Positions 19,641-32,504 of a stretch of DNA of 64,000 bases are shown one piece after another. The DNA is from Lunularia cruciata. Its lineage: Eukaryota > Streptophyta > Marchantiopsida > Lunulariales > Lunulariaceae. The notes under the pieces were generated by a model, which did not search any database, was not told where the DNA came from, and saw only the letters and a program-made list of their open reading frames with translations. The position numbers and the translations under genes were made by a program. Every line of letters begins with the position of its first letter. Within the stretch, counting starts at the first letter, position 1. The stretch lies in assembly GCA_948567375.1 (NCBI GenBank), contig OX419760.1:1116001-1180000 (forward strand), in the 5' to 3' direction.

Positions 19641-22360
19641 TTGCACCTGGACATTTGCACTGGACAACTTGCGATGGCTCAGCAATCATGAAGGTTCGAC
19701 CGAAAGTAAAAAGCCTTAGATCTGTTGGGATGCATCAATGAAGGATATAGAGTGACTTCTAAATCTTGGTTAACTGAAAAGAGAGCAAAGTACCTTGTAG
19801 CAATAGGGCTGTCAAGTAGATAATCCTATCACTGAGCTGACAAAACTTAATCAAACTCTGACGTGCGCTGAGAGAAACCTAGTCAATATGTTTACGCCCG
19901 CTAACATAACAGGTAGAACTTCTCCAAGACGCAGACATGTTAACCCTGCCTGCATGAATGACATGGCAGGCTTCGAGAGAGAAGTAGTATCGGATCCGCT
20001 GGAGGTCCCCATGAAGGGACCTGTACGTTCAATGATTTCACCCACTCGCGGGCAGGTGCCTTTGACGGAGTGAAAAAACGAACGAAAAGGAATGCTGAAC
20101 TAATATCCCCAGAATTACTCCGTTTGAAGGCTGAGGCATCCTTGGTTTCAGGTTGCAGAAGAATTGTAAGCGACCAGGTTAAGTTATCAGTCTTGTAAAC
20201 AAGGTAGATCTAATTATCCCTGGTTCAAATGCATCCACACGGGACCCTCCTTAACTGCTACATGTCAGCACTTCGTGAATTTTGAATAGTGTAACCATAG
20301 GCTGTGGATTAAGATCATGTCTAGCCATTACGGGGATGTCTCAATTCCATATAGGCACGTAGAAAGTAGCTGGTCCTCCCTTCTGTCAAAGGCTTTGACA
20401 CTCAACTATCTTATTGTTGCCTCGGACTTCTGCAAGACGGAAAATTTGAGCTGATTGTAGCTTCTAAGCAATGGAATCAATCATAGAAGACAACATGGAT
20501 GTAAGCTATGTAAGCTGTGTAAGCTGAGTTCATCTATTATATACACTCAGCTCATAAGAAGAAGCGTCCCTAGTGGGAACAACAACACCGAATATTGGGG
20601 CGAATAAGGTTCTTGGAATCCTCTGTGCGCTTTTGCATGTATTCGGATTCATTCATCCATGAAAGAAAGCATGTATCCACACGATCGGATGCACGGACAA
20701 CTCGTAATGCTTAGAGGGGAGAGGTTCTTGAAAATCTCTGTTTCTTTTTAGTGTATCCGATTAATTTATCCATGAAAGAAAGTATGTCAAGGTCTCTGAA
20801 CACCTACTTCCTACGTCTTGCCAGTATGCCACACGATCTGATGTGATGCGTATGTCAGTGCAAGTTATTACACCCGGGTACTAATACCCTGGATGCTTAA
20901 ACTTATACAGGATGAGCGTCTTGCATTCTGATATGTGATACTTACACGTGAGGTCCTCTGGCACTTACTCCCTATCTTTCCTAGGCTTACAACACATTTT
21001 TCAACCACACCAACGCTGACAGGCACGCACTCTTTGTGGAGTTCAGGTTCTGGTCGGGACACTTGTACTCACATGAGCATGATATTTGCCCGGAAAGCCG
21101 CAAGGTACTCCGACAAATAACAGCATATAGATGTGGTTCACATAATCTCCAGAGGAGGCCTACCGATCTTCATAAAGCTGCCCGTAGCCACATCGAGTCT
21201 TGCATCTAGTCGACTTAATCTTTCTCAAGAGTCCTACTGACCTTCACAATGCCGAAGCCATGTAGAGTCTTGTATGTAGTTGAACGTAATCTCCTGACAC
21301 ACTTGTGCGTACACCACCAATAGACCTGGAAAAGAGTATTCCCACAGAGTATGTCAAACTTGTTTGACTAAATTTTAGACAGAGTTCTTCCGAAACCTGC
21401 ATAACTATCATGCATGTACTCCTTTTGTTGTAGGACCTCGCAAATACCAACAACGGACACTAACACACTAGCATACGCTCTTCCGATCCCATACAAGCGT
21501 AGGTCCAAGGTAGTCCGACAAAGTGAGAAACTCAATGTGAGACTCATTTAACTAATCTTCAAAAAGCTGCACAAGCTTCAGGAATGTATCACGCAATCTT
21601 ACTGAGTGAATTTTCCCAGAGCTACACACAAGCTCCAAGCATGTACTCCTTATGTTGTAGGACGTCCGCAACACCCTGAGGTTAAAGCAGCATGAGATCT
21701 TTGAAATCCCGTACAACTGCAAGCTATCCAGTACCAGCATAAGATCTTCGGAGGAAATTCGAAAGAACTTAAGAATTTAAAACGCCACTCCAGATGAGGT
21801 AGAGGTGCACGCGCATCCACATGGGTTGTGAAAAGAGGTCAACTCAAGATTTTACATCCATGTTTTAGCTACCCACATGAGGAGGAGCTCCTCGCATATA
21901 CCCTCGACAGTCACATTAGTCAATAGAGTCCCGCACAAACCATGATGTGGACACAGCACAAGCTTTCGCGCACAAGATGTGCCTCCAACTATCCTAGTTT
22001 CCTCTGCACTACCTTGCCAGCAGTAATGCATGCGAAGGAAGAAAGGTACTAAGGATGAAAATGCAGCACTTTATATCCTCGATGAAGAGCTTTTTGACAG
22101 TCTCCAGTCCCTTGGATTTCAATCCATCTCGATGCAGGACGTTTCTCTGTATAAGAGCTTATGCTCCTTGGACCGTTAGATCATCTCTTGTTCTGGAAAG
22201 TCTCATTTCTAGAAACCGTTGGATTTGGCAACTACTTCCATCCCTCTCGTCACTTTATTCCATAAGATCTTTAGGAACATGTGGGACCATATGTCTCCAA
22301 GTATTAGGAGGAAGTAATAATGGGTACAACAATAATGGGTCCCATAAATTTCTCTTAAAT
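19641..22360 (+). other. No supported gene; diverged local duplications
   Basis: About 2.7 kb. A segment near 20605-20690 (ggttcttggaatc to catccatgaaagaaagcatgt) recurs diverged at 20727-20790. The words gcatgtactcctt and ttgttgtaggac recur near 21410 and 21640. A short run of gtaagct units sits near 20500. The 121-codon open stretch at 22055-22420 is unrecognised and has no supporting context. Confidence 0.35.
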
Positions 22361-22364
22361 TTGG

Positions 22365-22620
22365 TACTGGAAGGCGGAGAACTCCTTAAAATGTTTTTAA
22401 AAGTTTATAGAATTTCATAAGAATAAATTGTGAAATACTTGGATTATATAAATACAAACTGTAACTATTTATGGGAAGGTATAACCTTTCATATGTTTTA
22501 TTTTATCCGGGAAGGTGAAGAACTCTTAAAAAAGTTTTAAAAATTTATGGAAAAACTGAGAATTCCATAAAAATATATCATGGAATATTTAGGTTTTATA
22601 ATTATATGTAACTTCGTAAA
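22365..22620 (+). repeat. Diverged tandem duplication, about 140-bp spacing
   Basis: ggaaggcggagaactcctta at about 22370, followed by tgtttttaaaagtttata and a segment ending tacaaactgtaact, reappears from about 22514 as ggaaggtgaagaactctta with the same following order and ending atatgtaact. Substitutions and small indels are frequent, so the duplication is old. Confidence 0.65.
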
Positions 22621-23205
22621 TATTGATGTAGCTTCTTAAATATCGATAGGTCACCTTTTCGTGACCCGTAAAATCAATAAGGAAATGATGGACCAAGAAT
22701 TTTGAATATCAAAAGTTTTATAACTTGTCTAACTGGTACGGTTACATTTATTGACCCGCATTCCTCATTAATGAGTACTCGTACGAAATTCTGAGGATTT
22801 TTTCGGGTACCCATGAATGTTATTTTTGATATTTTTGTTATTTTTATATGTTGAGTTACACCTTCACATCACCCACCCCTGGATCAGTGAAATATCACCC
22901 GTTCTCCAACGTACTATGCCATGGTTATTGATTTACCTCAACCCCTGGTTAGACCATGCTGCTTTCAAGCTGAACAGGAACTAGCAATATTAAACAACAC
23001 ACCAAAAATTAAAACAATCGCCAATCCGCTATCTCTACAGTAAAGTTAAGAGTCTTTGGGTCGATCTACTATCACCTTGAAATGAGTAGAACTCGCAAGG
23101 AGGCTTCAGGCTCAACATACTTGTGAAACAACCTACTGGTAGAACACCAATGTTGAGTTCAAGAACATGATTCAATAAACATGAAGGTTGCAAGTAGATA
23201 CTTGG

Positions 23206-23245
23206 TTATAACCTAAGCGGTTTCTCCAAACCGCTTAGGTTATAA
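23206..23245. repeat. Perfect 18-bp palindrome with 4-nt loop
   Basis: TTATAACCTAAGCGGTTT (23206-23223) is followed by CTCC and then by its exact reverse complement (23228-23245). The pairing stops sharply on both sides. The absence of any mismatch suggests recent origin or maintenance. Confidence 0.92.
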
Positions 23246-23639
23246 TTATTACGTGTCAATGCCATTCGATCAAAGTTAGCAGCAGCAAAAAAGCAGGTGG
23301 CTAAACAAAATCGAAGGGGAATGCCAAAAGCCACATTTCTTAACTGCGGTTTTTGCTCGTTGAGCTTAAGAGGATAGAAACCAAACTGCAAAAGGCATGG
23401 ACCATCTAATTTGGACATACTAAGCAGCAAAAACTATCTAGACCATTAGACTTCCAAAAGCTTGGACAATCCTTCAGGTCTCCAACCTATTAAGAGAAAC
23501 TACAAGGAACGTGCCCCATCATGGTGGGGTTAGTGCTGGGAATTGGTACTGGCAATATAAGGTGTTTCCACTAAGAAACACTCCAAGCATCACACCCTAA
23601 ACTTTTACCTTCATGTTGGGATTAGTAGTGGGATATAGA

Positions 23640-24035
23640 ACTAGCAATATAGGTTGTTTCCATTGAGAAACATCAATCTCCAACTATCGCGCCACACTCA
23701 GTCTCCAACCGTACATCAGCAAAAGGTTGTGCTATCTCTCTCAACCCTGCAGTGACAGCCGGCGGCGGGCGGCGGGCGGCAATTCTTGCCGCTCTGTACC
23801 CATTTGAAACATCGCACCAATCTGTCCCATCCATCCTGCTGACTGACTTGCGTCCATTGGTTAATTTGCCCATCGTGCGTACCGATCTGCGCCCATTCGT
23901 CAGATGTTTAAGATCAATGGTTTCCGCAATAGCTTCTACTGGCCGATAAGGGTATTGGTTACCATGTATGTGTACATAAATTGTGCTTCGCCGCCTAAGA
24001 GGGACAGCTAGCTCAGTGCATGCAGGTGCACTCAT
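23640..24035 (-). other. G+C-rich island with an unassigned 120-codon open stretch
   Basis: The minus frame 24035-23673 is open for 120 codons. It contains a short internal repeat (HLTNGRRSV and KLTNGRKSV) and an Ala/Arg/Pro-rich block encoded by ggcggcgggcggcgggcggc near 23761. Composition is far from the AT-rich sequence that follows at 24036. I do not recognise the product; the open frame may simply reflect high G+C. Confidence 0.25.
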
Positions 24036-24809
24036 GAAATTAGAAAATTATATAAATTTACATGGTTATCGTAGTTTTCCTTATGCAAAATAATGTATAA
24101 TAAATAGTTTTAAACTAATGGAATATGTAAACTTGAAATTTCTAGAAAATATTATAATTTTATGTTTTAGACATTAGATGAAATTAGATAATCATAATTT
24201 ATTTAATAAATAAATATGAAAATCATAAAAATAAATGCAATTCTAATTTCTATATTCAAAAGGATTCAATCAAATAAAAGTAAGTAGTGAATTTCAAAAT
24301 GGTATTAGAAAGTCTCACTAAAATTTATTATATCTAAATGGAATAAAACAAAATACAAGATAGTAAAATCACTATTTCTCTACATTAGAGAGAAAATCAT
24401 AAAAAATTTACAGAGAATCACTATTTAAAATTACTATATGTTAATACTTTCAAAAAAAATATAAAAATACACAAGGTTATTTTCCTTTGCCTTAAAATTT
24501 ATTTATTAAAATTTATTTATAAATATATTAATGATGATATTATAAGATGTTCTACATTATATTCATTAAGCTGTACTAATACTAGAAAATATTAATATCA
24601 TTTTTTAATACAATGAAAAATTACTTGAATGATTTAAAATTTTGCATTGATTTTATTTAATACATAAAAGTTAGTATATAAATCTCATTGTTGTCATTTT
24701 TCTTATCAAAATATAATTTATGAGTACTGAAATATATTTAATATGAAATATTAAAGATAATACTAAAATCACTCTCCATTTTTTAACTATCTAACTATTA
24801 ACCTGAATA

Positions 24810-24855
<46 letters not shown>

Positions 24856-25924
24856 TTACTAAAAATTTTATTAGATGAAAGAAATATAAACATAAGAAAT
24901 TTGCTCAAAAATTTTCAGATTTAAACTTAATAAGGGAATCATCTAATTGCATATTGTACAATTTTAAATGTTTGAAGTGAAAGATCTTAGGAAGATTAGA
25001 AGTAAGTTAGTGAAGAAAAACATTAAGGATAAGAAGTTGGAAGTAGCTGTTCAATCAGCAAATTGAATGCAAAGGAAGGGAGTGGAAATTTGAGAGAATT
25101 TGAAGTTAAAGTAAGCAGAAATTGCTAAGAAGTTATATCAATTGGTAGCAAGGGGCAATGATTCAAAGTAGTAGACTTCCTTGGGATTTGAGGACCTTGA
25201 AAAAAAAGTTGGTTTTCTTTTGGATTCAATCAGTTTTTCCTTTGGAACAGATTGAGGAGTTTAGTACAATTGTAGGCTTTTAGTACCGCATGTATTAGCT
25301 ATTTAAGCTATGCATCCAAATTACTTGCGTTTAGAAAGTGTTATTGTTCTTTGTTGCTTTTCCTAATTACCTTGCAAAGTATTTTAGTTCTTGTGTTTGA
25401 GAGTTTGATGAATCTTTATAATATGCATTGTTTGGTGCCTTGTGTGTTCAATTCATGATAATAGGAATGATCATCTTGAGTAATACCTTGACATGACTTG
25501 TAAAGTGATATAGTGTCAATAGTAGTCAGGACTTGAACACTCAAGAAGCATCCTATGAGGCAAAGTTGGAGTTTGTGTGAAGAATATGCATTTTGAAGGA
25601 AGGGTAGAACACATACCTTTGCAACATACTTTAATATTATCTTCAGAAGGAAATTAGCACCTTAGGACTGTAATGACACTCTCAAGTTTTGCATTGTTTT
25701 ATTCTACATGACACTTAGTTTACTTTTTCAAATTTTTGTAAAGCAACTTCTTGGTAACGTTATCGTCCTTTGGGAGTAATTTCTGCCCAAGAGGTTAAAC
25801 AAGTGACAATAGTAGACTATATTTGATATTTTCCTTTGCATTTGTTAAATTTTGTATTGTTTCCTTGTGAGTTAAACTTGTTTATTATCCCAATACTAAA
25901 ATTTGTTACTATGTTATTATAATA
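24036..25924 (+). other. Very AT-rich noncoding stretch
   Basis: From 24036 to about 24900 the sequence is very AT-rich with no open frame of note. It becomes more balanced afterward but still shows no gene. It contains the (TA)n run and ends at the solo LTR S1. Confidence 0.6.
24813..24853. repeat. (TA)n microsatellite
   Basis: About 20 uninterrupted TA units in the AT-rich stretch. Confidence 0.95.
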
Positions 25925-26578
25925 TGTAATACCAATAGCTAGACATATCATCTAGAGTTGAAAATTGGCTTGGTAACATCTAGAAGGATGTTATGAATGA
26001 TGAGCTAGGTAGATCAGATAGAGGTGTCACCAAAAGAGTTCTTCTACTAATAGGGCAAGAGCCACAAATAGCTTGAATTTGTAATACCAAAAGCTAGACA
26101 AAGTATCTAGAGGTGGTAATTGGGTTTGTAATATCTGGAAGGATGTTATGCATGATGGGCTAGGTAGTTAGATAGAGGTGCACGGAAAGAGGACTCTTAC
26201 AAATAGTGCAAGAGCCAAAAAGAGCTAAGTTCTTCAACCCCCCCTCCCCCCCCCCCCCCCCCCCCAACCAATAGAGGATTAGTTGGCCTTTCCTCCTCCC
26301 AAGTTTGTCTCGTCAAGAGCTTTCCAACTATACCTCACCTACGCAATTTGGAGATTTTTATAGGAAGATTCACTCCAATCAAAGATGATTTGACCAACCA
26401 GATAGGATCAGAGATGTCATCCATGTATCTGATCCAAGGGTGGAGCTTCCTTCAGAGGAGTACACTTTACTATATAACACAATCAAGGTGCTCCTTTGGG
26501 GCATCAAAAGTTGAGTGTGGAATTGTGTATTCCTTCTTCTATGTTTTTCTTCAGATCTCCTATCCTCAAAAGATTACA
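25925..26578 (+). mobile_element. Solo LTR S1
   Basis: It begins TGTAATACC and ends AGATTACA, so the ends are TGTAAT/ATTACA. It is flanked on both sides by the perfect 5-bp duplication TAATA (25920-25924 and 26579-26583), which shows a single LTR left after recombination or a complete small insertion. It holds two tandem copies of a 155-bp unit (starts at 25925 and 26080), a long C-tract, and TATATAA at 26471. A second member of the family is S2. Strand is set by the TATA box. Confidence 0.85.
26238..26265 (+). repeat. C-tract in solo LTR S1
   Basis: 28 bases, all C except one T at 26245. The equivalent place in S2 has 12 C (32132-32143), so the tract is a family feature that varies in length. 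Confidence 0.95.
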
Positions 26579-27769
26579 TAATATAAATTTGATGAATCTT
26601 TCTAGTAAGAATTGTAAAGTACCTTGTTTATTTGTTTAATCCTTGGCATTTGAAGAAATCCACCAAAGCTCTTAATTGCTATAATGTAAAAAGAATAGTC
26701 AAAGAAAGTACATGCAAAGATGTGCTCTTTCAACAAAGTCAGATCTTCTTGAAGTCATATGCCTTTAAAGAATGGTGGAACATATGTCTTTGGAAAGATA
26801 GCAACAATGTTGTTAAGAAAAGATTAGAATCTTTAAGTTGAACCCATTTGGAAAGCATTCATTCAAATGATACTTATGGGCAAAGATGAGGCAAAGTAGT
26901 TTATTGTTTATAAGTGAAACCTCTTTATTAAGGATGGTACTCTTAGTTGTATCACAAAAGGGATCAAAGTGCGTAGGCAATAGTGAAAAGTAAGAAGCAC
27001 TTAGATTGGAGACAAATGAAGTAGAGTGCACATTGTAAAGTGGCCCTAGTGATTACAAGGCCAAGTACATTTGCAACCAAAGGCATCCATAATGATTATT
27101 CTACAAATATTTGAATGTTCCACCAAATAGGGATTTGGCATAGAGGGTCATTCTACTGAAGACAACCGTTAGCACTTGGCGGGTAACTTTTCATGTGGGA
27201 GAGTGACATCTAACCAAGGAGAGAGCATGTGCAAGAAATGACTGCTTGTTGTCCATTCAAGGCTTTGCATATGTGGAGATTGGTTTGAACAACTTAGCTA
27301 CAAAGAGTATTTCTCCCAAAGGATCCTACTCCAAAGAGTCTTCAACCCCAAAGGGATTATACAACCTGCACTTTGGGGTGCTATCTTTGTGGATACATTT
27401 TCAAAATGAAGCAAGATTCTTATTGTTAGAAGGGCCTTTCCACTACCACCAAAATTGTACAGTGTGGAGATTTGTAGTGAAAGGTACATGTATTTGAATT
27501 TTTTAAGTTCCCATGTTCCGGAGGGATACACGAAGGAAGTTACAAGAACTGGAGGTTGCACAAGAACTTAAGAAGGAGAAGGAGGCCATAGTTCCAAACA
27601 GACCTGCCTTGGTGGATATGATCACCAACAAAGCAACAGACTTCTTCAGTGCTAAAACCAAAGAAGAAGATGCAAGCATGAAGAAGAAGAAATATTTTGA
27701 AGATCTTCAAGATCAATTAATCATGATCATAGAATATACTTCCAAAGGGAACATGAGTAATACTTTTTG

Positions 27770-28015
27770 TACATGGAACTTTCATAGTAGATGTTTCTCT
27801 TTGTTGTACATGTTACTCTTAGTTGAAGACGTTACTCTTGTTGTACACCTTACTCTTTGTGGAAAATATCACTCTTCATTGTACATGTTACTCTAGTTGA
27901 AAGCATTACTCTTCATTGTACACCTTACTCTTAGTGGAAGATGTTACTCTTCATTGTATATGTTACTCATAGTTGAAGACTTACTCTTTTTTGTACATGT
28001 AACTTGTTGTTGGAT
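27770..28015 (+). repeat. About 27-bp minisatellite, alternating units
   Basis: Repeats of (tgtaca)(tgttactct) alternate with ttgaaga or tggaaga plus tgttactct, roughly every 26-27 bp, with frequent substitutions. The unit pairs give a looser higher-order period of about 53 bp. Confidence 0.8.
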
Positions 28016-28444
28016 GCGTTCTCTTAGTTGTAGCCACTACTCTTAATTTTAGGTTATCATAGTTGTAGAACACTAAGTAGGATGTGATAAATGGCACTCA
28101 AAATTGTACATACTTCATAAAGAGTTCTACCAAACTTTGGAGTTGTAGGTCCAAATGTTGTAAGTTAAAATTAGATTAGGTGAAGAAGACCTAACAACTT
28201 CCTTGACATGTAGTATGCACCTAACCACTCTGAATCTTGAATACCAATCATTTGTTATTTTTTATTTATTTATTCACTTGAATTATTTCATTCGTAATAT
28301 CTTGGGCTTTGGATGGTATCTTTTGTCTTAGAATTTTAGAATTTATATTTAAATTAGTTAAGGATTGAATGCATACATTTCTTTGTGTATATATGAGAGA
28401 GGGGTGAGATTGATTTAAATACAAATTAAAGATCAATGATGGCA

Positions 28445-28606
28445 AGTTAAATAATATGAACGTTGAAAATAATTCTTTTGCACCTCATATCTACATGATT
28501 AGCTCTTGGGCATACCTCACCAAATTTAAGTTGAAGGATAACAAGTTGAATCATACGAACGTTGAAAATAATTCTCTTGCACCTCATATCTACATCATTA
28601 CTATTG
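28445..28606 (+). repeat. 99-bp-spaced tandem duplication
   Basis: gaacgttgaaaataattct starts at 28458 and again at 28557, each followed by tgcacctcatatctacat. The preceding aagtt(a/g)aatcatac-like words are also shared. Confidence 0.85.
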
Positions 28607-31600
28607 TGCAGAACCTCATCCCGTTCATAGTTTAAGAGATTTAGTGGGAGAAGGGTTTGACTTCTGTTAGAATTCTCCGTTTCTTTCTTTTTTATTTCAA
28701 TAGTATGACTTCTTCTATTTTACCTTTTTTTGATCAGTTATTATTTCCAGTGATTCAGATATTTCTAGGTTGTCCATGTTATCTCCAAGAGGTCTAAAAA
28801 CCAAATACCCCATAAAAAGTTGATCAAGAGAAAAAGAGATGTAGTATAAGGAGACTGTATTATGTATTTCATAAGAAAAGAGAGCATCTATAATTTCCAA
28901 CGGAAGTCAAATAGAAAAGGAGAACAAAGAAACTAAAACAAAAATTGGATGAACATTATCCAGAAAAGAAGTAGTTGAAATTCTATAAAACGAGGAAGAA
29001 ATACATTTAAAAAACAATAGTGGATATGACAATGTCCAGACGGTATTATGATCTTGCAGATATAAATTCCGGTACAAAAGCCCTTATTGTCAAGAACACT
29101 AACAACCAAGGGAATCAGGGTTTCAAATTTGAGTAAAATAATAGATTTAATCTAGAAACAAAAAAGATCCTTACTTTTTCCATTTAGTAAACAGAAGCTA
29201 CTTACATTTCTGGTGGTAATATTAGACCTCTCCGATGAACGCACGATTCTCAAACCAATTAAATTAAACATTAAGCATATTGAATATTGAATTAAACATA
29301 TTGAAGGGTTTTTTTTTAAAAGAATTTTAACAAAAGTGACCCCCCTTCCATAAAATTTTTAGCGAGATCCCATAAGAAGTATGATGAAAAGTATAATGGG
29401 ACCATAGAAAAAGGGAATTTGATATTAAATGGTCCCCTAAGGAATTTGTATGAGAGGTGGGATTGTTATATGGACCAATCAAATCTAATACACTGGTGTA
29501 ATTAAAAAAAGATAACAAAATTAATAATAATGAAAGCTAACTTGGGACTCATAGATTATAGATTGTGATTCATAGGTTTTGACACCTCACAGATTTGATA
29601 CCTCATTTAAAACCATTCATATTAAAATGAAGAAAAAAGACTCTACATAAATAGAAGTGTGAACTAATCTCACTCCTAAATTTGTGCTCCCCTTCATACC
29701 CATAACGAGTCTACTTCTTTTGGTTCAATTTAAGGTTCTCATTGTTCAAGATTTTCAAGATTTTTTTCTTTCAATATAAATTTTCTTATGCAACACACCC
29801 CATTCTTCTTAGATTGATATTAAAAAGAGATTTCTTAAACTATTGAGTCTTCTTCTTTGATTCTCACTACAATTCTCCTTAGATTGATATTCAAAAGAGA
29901 GTTCTTAAAGTATGGAGTCCTCTTCTTTGCTTCTCACTTACATTTGATCTCCTCCTCCTTGCTCCTGTTTGACTCAAGAGATTCCTACCAATCCCACTTC
30001 ACTACTTCCACACATTCAATCTACACCTCCCATAATTGGAACTCTTGATCTCCTTCTAATTGGTGGATTTGGTGGATTCATGGAGTTGTTGAGAATAGTG
30101 TACTCCTTGGTGCCTTTATCAATGACTTCAATGCCTTCCTTGCATATGCTTTCATTTGCAATGCCTTCTTCAAGGAGTAAAGGTAAAGTTATGAAGATAG
30201 ATTTAGGATGATGGCTCATCATTATGCACAAATTTTAGATTATCTTGATAATTTGGAGCACTTCAATCAAATTAATGGGAGAGTTTGCAAGAAACCAAGG
30301 CAAAAAAATAAAACAGCTTTTAGTATGATGGACACATTTCTTGTAAAGTTAGGAAAAAGATGTCCAAGTATCATGATCAAGAATAGGTAGTGCAAGATAT
30401 GGGCAAGATATATGAAGTCTTACAAGTCAACTAGAGATTAGAAAGATAAATGTACTAGAGAAGTTATCATAGAGAAGTAGATGAACATGGCTACAAAACC
30501 ATAGATGAAAAATTAAATAAAAAATGTACTCATTTCCATAAATCTCTGCTAAAACAACATAGAGATCTATGCTATAATCTTTCAACTTCCTAGAATGACT
30601 ACTCTTGGGATAAAAGTCAATCACCAAAGGTATAGAGGTTCTAAATCTCTCTAAAAGATCTAGCAAGAGTCCATGACATGAGATATATAATGATATACAC
30701 CTTGTTTTAGAAGAGTAAATTGAGGAGGGTGAATAACACCATGTGGATGGTTTGTGAGATACAAAGCCATTGCATATCAACTATCAAAAGATCACAAACA
30801 GATATAGAACACTCATGAAATGCTCTATAAGGTCTAACTCTCAACTTTCTAATTCTCAGCACCACGCCATCTGTATTGGTAAATATGCCCCTAAGGCACT
30901 TCCCTATGTGAAATCCCTTGGGTAGGAATCCATAGTTGCACATGGAATGAAGGAGATGAATCACATCCTTCTTTCCAATTTATAACCTTGAATGAAAACA
31001 CACAATATGATATGAAATCCTTAACCTAAGGATGAGGTACATATCGCAAAGAACTTGTACCTCTATATGAAGTGCATCCAAGCCGCTCCTTCAACAAACT
31101 CCATTGAGCAAAAAGAAGATTACTATCCCATATTAAATCTGCTATACCCACATCTTAGAAAGAGGATGGGATTGAAGAACCCTATGAAGATGCTACTACA
31201 AGACTATCAATAAACTCTCTCTCAATAGTGTACATCCCTTGAGTCTCTATTTTCCTCTTAATAGTTTGAGGTCTGTTATCATATGCTCAAGTCTCCATCT
31301 CTATTTGAGTCCATATATCCACTGTTTTATTTTCCATCTATGTTTAAGTCCTACTAGTGTGCATTTGTACTCTAAGTCGGGTCCAAATATCATATGTAAT
31401 AATACATGAATCTCTCCTTGATATCACTATGTGTAGTATAACTTCACCCTCACTATACTCTACCAAGATACTATCTTCCATAAGATTATGAATCTGATCT
31501 ATGCACAATTAATATAGGTAAAGTTTAGTGAATGAAACCTGGTTTACTCATCTACTATCAATTACACTATAGCAAAGCATTTACTACTTTAATCTCACTC

Positions 31601-31763
31601 CAACAATTCAATTAATTTATGAAATTTAAAATACATCCACATTCTTCATGTTCTAAGCAACAATAATATATCTCATGGCTCTCATATGTTAGCTCATCTT
31701 GTCCAATCAGCCCACTCTCCACAAAAACATGAGTGAGAAATTTTTTGACAAAAGTCTCCATGA

Positions 31764-32500
31764 TGTAATACCAAGAGCTAGCCATATGATCTAGATGTGA
31801 ATTTGGTTTGGTAATATCTAGAATGATGTTATACATGAAGGTCAAAATAGATAAGATAGAAGTATCACCAAAAGAGTACTTCTACTAATAGGGCATAAAC
31901 CAAAATAGACTTGAGAACCTTAGAACCAATAGCTAGACTTATGATTTAAAGGTGAGAATTGGTTTGGTAAGATCTGGAAGGATGTTACACATGATCGACT
32001 AAACAGATCAGAAAGAGGTATCACCAAAAGGGGACTTCTACTAATAGATTAAGAACCAAAATATGCCTGAAATCTTTGAAGGCAATTTTGGAGGCCTAAA
32101 CGGATGAATTAGGCCTAAAAAATGTGCATATCCCCCCCCCCCCAACAAAGGAAAGGCAGGTCTTCCCTCCCCCTTGCTTTGTCTCGTTGAGAGCTTTCCA
32201 ATGGTACCTTACGTGATTTTGAGATTCCTAAAGGAAGATTCCCTAAAAGATTCCCTCCGGTCAAAGCTTGTCTGACCAACCAGATAGGACCTAGACCAGA
32301 CATATCACCCATACAAGTAAGTAATCCAAGGCTGGAGCTTGCTGAAATGTCACCTATCTGTGTCCCTAATCCTATGGTGGAGCTTCCTTGGAGGAGATCC
32401 TCTTTGGCTATATAATAAAGAGAAGGTGCTCCCTTGGGGCATAGATTGTTTGAGTGTGCAATCTGTGTTTTCTCTCTTCTCTTGTCCTTGGAGTATTACA
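31764..32500 (+). mobile_element. Solo LTR S2 (same family as S1)
   Basis: It begins TGTAATACC and ends GTATTACA. The 4-bp flank ATGA is repeated at 31760-31763 and 32501-32504, a probable target-site duplication. It shares with S1 the 155-bp internal tandem unit (starts at 31764 and about 31918), the C-tract, the segment gaccaaccagatagga and the TATATAA (32409-32415). It is about 80 bp longer than S1, mainly from an insertion upstream of the TATA box. Confidence 0.8.
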
Positions 32501-32504
32501 ATGA

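Larger units (their letters stand above)
26584..31763 (+). other. No recognisable gene; local repeats
   Basis: About 5.2 kb between the two solo LTRs, with no retroelement protein block on either strand. The open stretch 27513-27896 (127 codons) starts Lys/Glu-rich (KLQELEVAQELKKEKEA) and then runs into the minisatellite at 27770; I do not recognise it. A 70-bp duplication lies at about 29800-29945 (agattgatat at 29811 and 29881). Confidence 0.4.

Noticed and set aside
22055-22420. 121-codon open stretch as a gene
   Set aside because: No recognisable domain, promoter or splice context; its end runs into the diverged AT-rich duplication.
23673-24035. 120-codon minus-strand frame as a gene
   Set aside because: High local G+C alone can keep a frame open. 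The opposite strand is also open, and no domain is recognised.
25925-32500. A single LTR retrotransposon with LTRs S1 and S2
   Set aside because: Each LTR has its own flanking duplication (TAATA and ATGA), and no retroelement proteins lie between them.
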